A stretch of DNA of 64,000 nt from CAADGL01 sp964643885 (GTDB lineage: Bacteria > Planctomycetota > Phycisphaerae > UBA1845 > Fen-1342): NCBI GenBank assembly GCA_964643885.1, contig CAZXUI010000008.1:25713-89712 (forward strand), read 5' to 3'. Under the pieces are notes generated by a model. The model worked only from the letters and a program-made list of their open reading frames with translations, was not told where the DNA came from and did not search any database. The position numbers were made by a program, and so were the translations under genes. Of the stretch, positions 58,480 through 64,000 are shown in pieces (the first letter of the stretch is position 1; every line of letters begins with the position of its first letter).

Positions 58480-59070
58480 ATGTCGCGGATTGGAAAAAAA
58501 CCCGTCCCGCTGCCTTCCGGCGTCAAGGCTGACGTCGCCGGCCGCACGGTGACCGTCTCCGGGCCCAAAGGCTCGCTCTCGTGGTCCGTTCCCGCGCCGA
58601 TCGACGTGGGCGTCGACGGCGGCGCGCTCGTCGTTCGCCGCCCGGACGACCAGAAGCGGAACCGCGCCCTGCACGGCCTCAGCCGCGCGCTGCTGGCCAA
58701 CATGGTGCACGGCGTGCAGCAGGGCTACCAGATTCAGCTCGAAGTCTACGGCACCGGCTACTCCGTCCGTGTCGAGGGGGGCAATCTGCTCCTGAACGTC
58801 GGCTACATGGGCCGCGGCGTCGGCCGGCCGGCCCAGTTCGTGATTCCGATCCCCCAGGGGATCAAGGTGACCGTCGAGGTGCAGGCCGCGCGTGGCGAGA
58901 ACGAGCCGGCCAAGTTCACGATCTCCGGAATCGACAAGCAGGCGGTGGGCCAGCTCGCGGCGGAGATCCGCAAGCTCCGCAAGCCCGAGCCCTACAAGGG
59001 CAAGGGCATCCGTTATGCGGGCGAGCGCATTCGCCGCAAGGCCGGAAAGGTCTTCGCCGGCGGTGGTTGA
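58480..59070 (+). CDS. rplF: 50S ribosomal protein L6
   Basis: 196 residues, about 15 longer than usual. SRIGKKPVPLPSGVKADVAG, TVSGPKGSLSW and the C-terminal block RKPEPYKGKGIRYAGERIRRKAGK are family marks. The added length lies mostly in the middle (about residues 105-130). The gap to rplR is 61 bases. Confidence 0.97.
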   Translation: MSRIGKKPVPLPSGVKADVAGRTVTVSGPKGSLSWSVPAPIDVGVDGGALVVRRPDDQKRNRALHGLSRALLANMVHGVQQGYQIQLEVYGTGYSVRVEGGNLLLNVGYMGRGVGRPAQFVIPIPQGIKVTVEVQAARGENEPAKFTISGIDKQAVGQLAAEIRKLRKPEPYKGKGIRYAGERIRRKAGKVFAGGG

Positions 59071-59131
59071 TCCGGCCGTGGTTGCTGATGCGCGGCCGCG
59101 GGCCGACAGTGTGTGGTTGAGGTGATGGCGA

Positions 59132-59500
59132 ATGCGTGAGACTCTGCTCAAGAACAAGCGACAGGCGCGGCGCGTGCTCCGCGTCCGCAAGCGCGTCAAC
59201 GGCACGGTGGGTCGGCCCCGCGTCGCCCTCTCGCGCTCCAACGCGAATCTGTACGCCCAGATCATCGACGATTTTGCCGGCCGCACGCTCTGTGCTCTGT
59301 CGACCATGAGCAAGGACGTCCGCGGCCAGGCCGCGTACGGCGGCAACGTCGCCGCCGCCAAGACGCTCGGCAAGCTCCTGGGCGAGCGGGCCCGCGCGCT
59401 GGGAATCGACAAAGTGTGTTTTGACCGCCGCGGCCGCCGCTATCACGGCCGCGTCAAGGCGTTCGCGGAAGCCCTCCGCGAGGCGGGGTTGAAGTTCTAA
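59132..59500 (+). CDS. rplR: 50S ribosomal protein L18
   Basis: 122 residues. L18 binds 5S rRNA with L5. RVRKRVNGTVGRPRVALSRSNANLYAQIID and CFDRRGRRYHGRVKAFAEALREAGL match the family. ATG 59132 gives the normal length. Confidence 0.97.
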   Translation: MRETLLKNKRQARRVLRVRKRVNGTVGRPRVALSRSNANLYAQIIDDFAGRTLCALSTMSKDVRGQAAYGGNVAAAKTLGKLLGERARALGIDKVCFDRRGRRYHGRVKAFAEALREAGLKF

Positions 59501-59521
59501 CCGGCAGACAAGTGGGTGGCC

Positions 59522-60097
59522 ATGGCAACGGCTGTTGAAAACAAAGAGATTGCAGCGGCAGCGCAGGAGCGCGAGGTCGACGACGTCCTCGTCAAGCTCT
59601 ACCGCTGCGCGACCGTCGTCAAGGGCGGCCGCCGCTTCTCGTTCGGCGCTCTGGTCGTCGTCGGGGATCGCCACGGCCGCGTCGGCTTCGGCTATGGCAA
59701 GGCGAACGAGGTTCCGCCCGCGGTCGAGAAGGGCGTCAAGCAGGGCCGCCGGCGAATGATCTCCGTCCCGCTCCGCGGTACGACCATTCCGCACCGCGTC
59801 ATGGGCCGCTACGGCGCCAGCCGCATCGTGCTGATCCCTGCGGCCGAGGGGACGGGCGTCATCGCCGGGTCGACCGCCCGCGCCGTGCTCGAGCTGGCCG
59901 GCATCAAGGACGTGCTCACCAAGTGCTACGGCTCGACCAGCCCCAAGAACCTGGTCAAGGCGACGATGGACGGCCTCAAGCGGCTGCGCACGCGCGAGAT
60001 CGTCGAGCGGCTCCGCGGCGTGAAGATCGGGCCCATCCGCCCGAAGAAGTCCTACGGCTCTCAGCCGTCCGCGGGCAAGGAGGTTGCCGCCCAATGA
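59522..60097 (+). CDS. rpsE: 30S ribosomal protein S5
   Basis: 191 residues. S5 takes part in decoding accuracy and mRNA unwinding. VKGGRRFSFGALVVVGDRHGRVGFGYGKANEV and VTKCYGSTSPKNLVKAT-like KCYGSTSPKNLVKATMDGL are diagnostic. ATG 59522 is preferred over GTG 59516. Its end overlaps the rplO ATG by 4 bases; rpmD (L30), which usually lies here, is missing. Confidence 0.97.
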   Translation: MATAVENKEIAAAAQEREVDDVLVKLYRCATVVKGGRRFSFGALVVVGDRHGRVGFGYGKANEVPPAVEKGVKQGRRRMISVPLRGTTIPHRVMGRYGASRIVLIPAAEGTGVIAGSTARAVLELAGIKDVLTKCYGSTSPKNLVKATMDGLKRLRTREIVERLRGVKIGPIRPKKSYGSQPSAGKEVAAQ

Positions 60098-60651
60098 TGA
60101 TCAACGACATTCTCTCGCAGGCCGGCGCCCGCAAGCGCCGCAAGCGGGTCGGCCGCGGCGAGAGCAGCGGCCTGGGCCGCACCTGCGGCCGCGGCAACAA
60201 GGGCGCGCAGTCGCGCTCCGGCTGGGGCGGCCGCGAGACGCAGGAAGGCGGCCAGATTCCGCTCTATCGCCGCATGCCCAAGCGCGGCTTTTCGAACGTG
60301 AACTTCCGCACCGCCTATGAGGTGGTCAATCTGAGCGATCTCGAGGCCGCTTTCAGCGACGGCGAGCGGGTCAACCCTGCCGCGCTTCAGAAGCTGCGGC
60401 TCGTGCAGGGCGGCGGCGCGCCGGTCAAGATCCTGGGCGACGGCCGGCTCAGCAAGAAGCTGACGGTCGAGGCGCATGCGTTCAGTGCCCGTGCCCGCGA
60501 GGCGATCGAGAAGGCTGGCGGCGCCGTTCAGCAGATCGAGCGGATCGACTCGGCCGCCCGCGCCAAGTCCAAGCGGAACAGCGCCAAGAAGCGCAAGCGG
60601 GAGCCCGGTGTGGGGCGCCTGGCCAAGAAGAAGTCCGCCCGGACCCAGTAG
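60094..60651 (+). CDS. rplO: 50S ribosomal protein L15
   Basis: 185 residues against about 145-150 normally. KRRKRVGRGESSGLGRTCGRG, GWGGRETQEGGQIPLYRRMPKRGF and GAPVKILGDGRLSKKLTVEAHAFS are typical. The surplus is a very basic C-terminal tail of about 35 residues (AKSKRNSAKKRKREPG). ATG 60094 follows AAGGAGG by 10 bases. Confidence 0.96.
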   Translation: MMINDILSQAGARKRRKRVGRGESSGLGRTCGRGNKGAQSRSGWGGRETQEGGQIPLYRRMPKRGFSNVNFRTAYEVVNLSDLEAAFSDGERVNPAALQKLRLVQGGGAPVKILGDGRLSKKLTVEAHAFSARAREAIEKAGGAVQQIERIDSAARAKSKRNSAKKRKREPGVGRLAKKKSARTQ

Positions 60652-60680
60652 CGTCTGCCCGCTGTAAGGACTGACGAGCG

Positions 60681-62057
60681 ATGTTGTCCGCATTCATCAA
60701 CGTGTTCCGAATCCCGGACCTTCGCAAGAAGGTCCTTTTTACGCTGTTGATGCTCGCCGTCTATCGCATCGGCTTCTACGTGCCGCTGCCGGGCATCAAC
60801 CAGGAGAAGCTCGCCGGTCACTTCGCCGGCGGCGGCGGGGGCGGGGCGACCGAGCAGGCCGCCGAGCTGTTCGCGATGTTCACCGGCGGCGCCCTGGGCC
60901 AGAGCACCATCTTCGGCCTGGGCATCATGCCCTACATCAGCGCTTCGATCATCCTCCAGATTCTCACCACCCTCGTTCCCTCGCTCGAGAAAATCGCCAA
61001 GGAGGGGGAGAGCGGCCGCCGCAAGATCATGGAGTACACCCGCTACGGCACGGTGCTGCTCTGCTTCGTTCAGGCCGCCTTCTGGCTGCGATATCTGACG
61101 GCCCAGGACCTCGTCTATCCCGACTATGCCGGCGGATACAGCTTCGGCGTCATGTGCATCTCCGGCCTCATGGTCGGCACGCTCATTCTCATGTGGATCG
61201 GCGAGCAGATCGACGAATACGGCATCGGCAACGGCATCAGCCTGATCATCATGGCCGGCATCGTCGCCCGCCTGCCCAACGTCTTCATCGACGTCTTCCA
61301 GAACCTCGACCTTCAGGGCGCGGGCACCGGCGGCAACATGGGACCGGAGAAGATCCTCTTTCTGATCATCTCCTTCGTCGCCGTCGTCGCGGCCGCGATC
61401 CTGATCACGCAAGCCCAGCGCCGCATCCCCATTCAGCAGGCCAAGCAGACCCGCGGCCGCCGCATGGTCGGCGGCGCCCGGCACTACCTGCCGCTCAAGC
61501 TCAATCACGGCGGCGTCATGCCCATCATCTTCGCCAGCTCCTTCCTGCTGCTGCCGAGCTGGCTGCTGAACCTGACCGTCTCCGGCAACTGGTGGCCGAT
61601 CTCCGTCTGGGTCTTCCTCTACGAAGCCTTCGCCCCCGGCCGCTTCTTGTACGAAGTCTCCTACATCGCGATGGTCTATCTCTTCGCCTACTTCTGGGTC
61701 TCGGTGCAGTTCAAGCCCAAGGAGCTCTCCGACAACCTGCGCGACATGGGCAGCTTCATCCCCGGTCTGCGGCCCGGCAAGCGCACGGCCGACTACCTCG
61801 AGGCGGTCATGGAGCGGCTGACCTTCGTCGGCGCCGGCTTCCTGGCCGTGATCGCCGTGATCCCCTCGATCGTCGCCACGCAGCTCGGCATCTCGTGGGA
61901 AATCTCCGCGTTCCTGGGCGGAACCGGTCTGCTGATCGTCGTCAGCGTCGCGCTCGACCTGATGCACCGGCTCGAGGCGAACCTGATCATGCGGAATTAC
62001 GAAGGGTTCCTGGGTGGTGAGCCCGGAACAGGAGGCCGTGGCAAAGGGCCCCGTTGA
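60681..62057 (+). CDS. secY: protein translocase subunit SecY
   Basis: 458 residues with ten helices, forming the channel of the Sec translocon. The N-terminus IPDLRKKVLFTLLMLAVYRIGFYVPLPGIN is standard; then comes a Gly-rich periplasmic stretch (FAGGGGGGATEQ), ALGQSTIFGLGIMPYISASIILQ, and later the GIGNGISLIIMAGIVARLP block. Its stop shares one base with the adk ATG. Placement between rplO and adk is the classical spc arrangement. Confidence 0.98.
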   Translation: MLSAFINVFRIPDLRKKVLFTLLMLAVYRIGFYVPLPGINQEKLAGHFAGGGGGGATEQAAELFAMFTGGALGQSTIFGLGIMPYISASIILQILTTLVPSLEKIAKEGESGRRKIMEYTRYGTVLLCFVQAAFWLRYLTAQDLVYPDYAGGYSFGVMCISGLMVGTLILMWIGEQIDEYGIGNGISLIIMAGIVARLPNVFIDVFQNLDLQGAGTGGNMGPEKILFLIISFVAVVAAAILITQAQRRIPIQQAKQTRGRRMVGGARHYLPLKLNHGGVMPIIFASSFLLLPSWLLNLTVSGNWWPISVWVFLYEAFAPGRFLYEVSYIAMVYLFAYFWVSVQFKPKELSDNLRDMGSFIPGLRPGKRTADYLEAVMERLTFVGAGFLAVIAVIPSIVATQLGISWEISAFLGGTGLLIVVSVALDLMHRLEANLIMRNYEGFLGGEPGTGGRGKGPR

Positions 62058-62725
62058 TGGTTTCCAGGCGGCTGGTTTTCCTGGGGCCGCCCGGCGCCGG
62101 GAAGGGGACTCAGGCCTCCCGGCTCAGCCAGCGGCTGGGCCTGGCGGCGCTTGCCAGCGGCGATACGCTTCGGGAGGAGATTCGCAAGGGCTCGCAGGTC
62201 GGCAGGCAGGCCGAAAAGTACGTCTCCGCCGGCAAGCTCGTGCCCGATGACGTGATCACGGGCGTCATGCTCGCGGCCATCCGCGAGATCGGTCCCGGCC
62301 GCGGCTTCATCCTGGACGGCTTCCCGCGGACGGTCCCGCAGGCCGAGGCGCTGGAGGCCGGCCTGGCCGCCGACGGCCACCGGCTCGACGCCGTCGTCGA
62401 CTTCCACGTGGCCGACGAGACCATCGTCGAGCGGATTGCCCGGCGGCGGATTTGCAGCCAATGCGGCCGGCTGTATAATGTGAGGTTCTTTCCACCGCCC
62501 GAGGACGGCCGATGCCGGACCTGCGGTGGCCAGGTGATACAGCGCGTCGACGATCGCGAAGATGTGGTCGTCACGCGACTTGCGACGTATCGGCGGGAGA
62601 CGGAGCCGTTGATCGAGTTTTACCGCGACCGAGGCTTGCTGGTGTCGGTCGATGCGGGTGCTCCGCCGGACGAGGTCGAGGCGGCCGTGGTTCGGCTCGT
62701 CGCAGGGCCGGACGCGGAGCGATGA
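62057..62725 (+). CDS. adk: adenylate kinase
   Basis: 222 residues. The enzyme interconverts ATP + AMP and two ADP. Walker A GPPGAGKGTQ is at 10-19, the AMP-binding region LASGDTLREEIRKGSQVG follows, and GFILDGFPRTVPQAEAL is typical. The LID domain carries two Cys pairs (CSQC and CRTC), the zinc-binding type. ATG 62057 overlaps the secY stop; TTG 62054 is an alternative. It overlaps map by 4 bases. Confidence 0.97.
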   Translation: MVSRRLVFLGPPGAGKGTQASRLSQRLGLAALASGDTLREEIRKGSQVGRQAEKYVSAGKLVPDDVITGVMLAAIREIGPGRGFILDGFPRTVPQAEALEAGLAADGHRLDAVVDFHVADETIVERIARRRICSQCGRLYNVRFFPPPEDGRCRTCGGQVIQRVDDREDVVVTRLATYRRETEPLIEFYRDRGLLVSVDAGAPPDEVEAAVVRLVAGPDAER

Positions 62726-63516
62726 GTACGGCCACGGGAAAGATCGTGATCAAGTCTCCCCGCGAGATCGCGCTGATGCGCGAGGCGGGGCGGCTGGTCA
62801 GCCGCGTGCTCGACGAGCTGGCGGCGATCGTCAAACCGGGCGTGACGACCGCGGAGCTCGATCAGGTGGCCGCCCGGCTGATCCGCGAACAGGGCGCCAC
62901 GGCGCTCTTTCTGGGTGTGCGGAATCCCCAGGCCCGCTTCCCGTTCCCGGCCAGCATCTGCTCGTCGGTGAACGGCGAGGTCGTCCATGGGATTCCAAAC
63001 GACCGCCCGCTGGCCGAGGGCGACATCGTCAGTGTCGATTGCGGCGTCCGCCTGCGGGGCTACTGCGGTGACTCCGCCCGAACGCTGCCCGTCGGCAAGG
63101 TCGGCCCGAAGGTGCAGGAGCTGCTGGACGTGACACGCGGCGCGCTCGACTTGGCTCTCGAGCACGCCCGCCCTCACGTCCGTTGGAGCAAGGTCGCCCG
63201 GCTCATGCAGCGCTTCGTCGAGGAGCGCGGCTTTGGCGTCGTGCGGGAGTTTGTCGGCCACGGCATCGGCCGCGAAATGCACGAAGAGCCGAAGGTGCCG
63301 AACTACGTCGAGCGCTCCGGCCGCTCGAGCGATTTTTCGCTCGTCCCGGGCATGACGCTCGCGATCGAGCCGATGGTCACCGCCGGCCGGCCGGAGGTCG
63401 TCTTTGCCGACCGGGACCAGTGGACGATCGTGACGAAGGACGGGTCGCTGGCGGCCCACTTCGAGCACACGGTCGCGATCACGGAGACCGGGCTTGAGAT
63501 CTTGACCGCGCCGTAG
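62722..63516 (+). CDS. map: methionine aminopeptidase type I
   Basis: 264 residues. It removes the initiator methionine. Metal ligands are the two Asp in VSVDCGVRLRGYCGDSART, the His in GHGIGREMHEEP, the Glu in AIEPMV and the Glu in HTVAIT-flanked DGSLAAHFEHTVAITE. ATG 62722 lies in the adk stop (ATGA). infA, which often follows map, is absent. Confidence 0.97.
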   Translation: MSTATGKIVIKSPREIALMREAGRLVSRVLDELAAIVKPGVTTAELDQVAARLIREQGATALFLGVRNPQARFPFPASICSSVNGEVVHGIPNDRPLAEGDIVSVDCGVRLRGYCGDSARTLPVGKVGPKVQELLDVTRGALDLALEHARPHVRWSKVARLMQRFVEERGFGVVREFVGHGIGREMHEEPKVPNYVERSGRSSDFSLVPGMTLAIEPMVTAGRPEVVFADRDQWTIVTKDGSLAAHFEHTVAITETGLEILTAP

Positions 63517-63569
63517 CCGGCGGCTGGCGAGCGTCGGCCGCGGTGCGGCCGGTGTGGGAGGTGACGACG

Positions 63570-63683
63570 ATGAAGGTTCGCAGCAGCGTCAAGCGGATCT
63601 GCGAGAACTGCAAGATTGTGAAGCGCAAGGGCGTCGTGCGGGTGATCTGCACGAACCCGCGCCACAAGCAGCGTCAGGGATAG
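63570..63683 (+). CDS. rpmJ: 50S ribosomal protein L36
   Basis: 37 residues starting MKVRSSVKRICENCKIVKRK and ending RHKQRQG. The zinc ligands CENC, then Cys in VICTNPRH and His, identify the zinc-binding form. ATG 63570 follows GGAGGTGA closely. Too short for most gene tables but clearly coding; it lies between map (53 bases) and rpsM (52 bases). Confidence 0.97.
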   Translation: MKVRSSVKRICENCKIVKRKGVVRVICTNPRHKQRQG

Positions 63684-63735
63684 CAAGCCGGCCGGCGGGC
63701 CGCTGCCCGCGGCCTGTGAACGAGAGGATGCGGAT

Positions 63736-64000
63736 ATGCCGCGTATTTCAGGCGTCGACGTTCCGAGTCAGAAGCGGATCGACGTGGCGTTGACCTACAT
63801 CTACGGCATCGGCCACGCCCGGGCCCTGGAGATTCTCGGCAAGGCCGGGATCGACCCGACCCTGCGGGCCAACAAGCTGACCGAGGACGAGGTCGCCCGG
63901 ATCGCCTCGGTCATCGAGCGCGACTATGTCGTCGAGGGTCAGCTCCGCCGCCAGGTGCAGCAGAACATCGCCCGCCTGCGCGACATCCGCTGCTACCGCG
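63736..64000 (+). CDS. rpsM: 30S ribosomal protein S13, cut by the window end
   Basis: The first 88 residues of S13, which lies in the head of the 30S subunit and contacts P-site tRNA. MPRISGVDVPSQKRIDVALTYIYGIG and QNIARLRDIRCYR are diagnostic. AGAGG lies about 10 bases before ATG 63736. The gene continues beyond 64000. Confidence 0.97.
   Translation, partial: MPRISGVDVPSQKRIDVALTYIYGIGHARALEILGKAGIDPTLRANKLTEDEVARIASVIERDYVVEGQLRRQVQQNIARLRDIRCYR

Overview
The window reads as one chromosomal stretch of a very GC-rich, Gram-negative-type bacterium, most likely from the phylum Planctomycetota (possibly a Phycisphaerae-like lineage; this is inference). The clues are a zinc-ribbon protein and DUF1573-type and sorting-protein-like secreted proteins typical of that phylum, a YbeY with the GYDD variant, an alternative complex III/caa3 respiratory cluster, lpxA (lipid A), and many GTG/TTG starts. 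No tRNA, rRNA, CRISPR array, prophage or insertion sequence was seen.

Layout. 1-8.3 kb: mixed housekeeping and hypothetical genes: a partial gene at the left edge, a phosphohexomutase, a lipoprotein, a cysteine-hydrolase homologue whose nucleophile is Ser, der (EngA GTPase), a zinc-ribbon protein and a MazG-like pyrophosphatase. These are followed by a damaged, AT-richer patch (about 7.0-8.3 kb) with a shortened DUF1573 gene and a gene that looks chimeric. 8.4-12.1 kb: an unusually long carB. 12.3-15.7 kb: a three-gene minus-strand operon for an ABC exporter and a membrane-anchored partner. 

15.9-30.6 kb: a respiratory super-cluster on the plus strand: alternative complex III (actA, actB, actC, a fused actD-actE, actF, one small anchor protein), then SCO1/SenC and an A2-type caa3 oxidase (coxB with its own cytochrome c domain, coxA, coxC, His-rich subunit IV, and a second subunit-III-like gene). 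30.5-34.3 kb: the heme A branch, with a DUF3179 gene and ctaB on the minus strand and ctaA divergent on the plus strand. Together these genes would oxidise quinol, pass electrons through cytochrome c domains to the oxidase, and make its heme and CuA centres.

34.4-37.3 kb: a YprB-like exonuclease and a secreted M28 peptidase with a PDZ domain. 37.4-42.7 kb: a tight minus-strand operon (pdxJ, cytosine-deaminase-like amidohydrolase, lpxA, glycerate kinase, beta-propeller lipoprotein). 42.9-47.4 kb: a small membrane protein, then phoH, a PgpH-like HD phosphodiesterase and ybeY in one minus-strand operon. 47.7-50.9 kb: a cell-shape cluster (coiled-coil membrane protein, 55-residue membrane protein, mreB, mreC-like). 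51.1-64.0 kb: the S10-spc ribosomal protein operon from rpsJ to rpsM (cut by the window end) with secY, adk and map; rpmD and infA are absent from their usual places.

Promoter-like hexamer pairs with 16-18 base spacing were found by eye in front of most transcription units. Two of them (der, phoH) lie so close to the start codon that leaderless mRNAs are predicted. No terminator could be called with confidence in this base composition.
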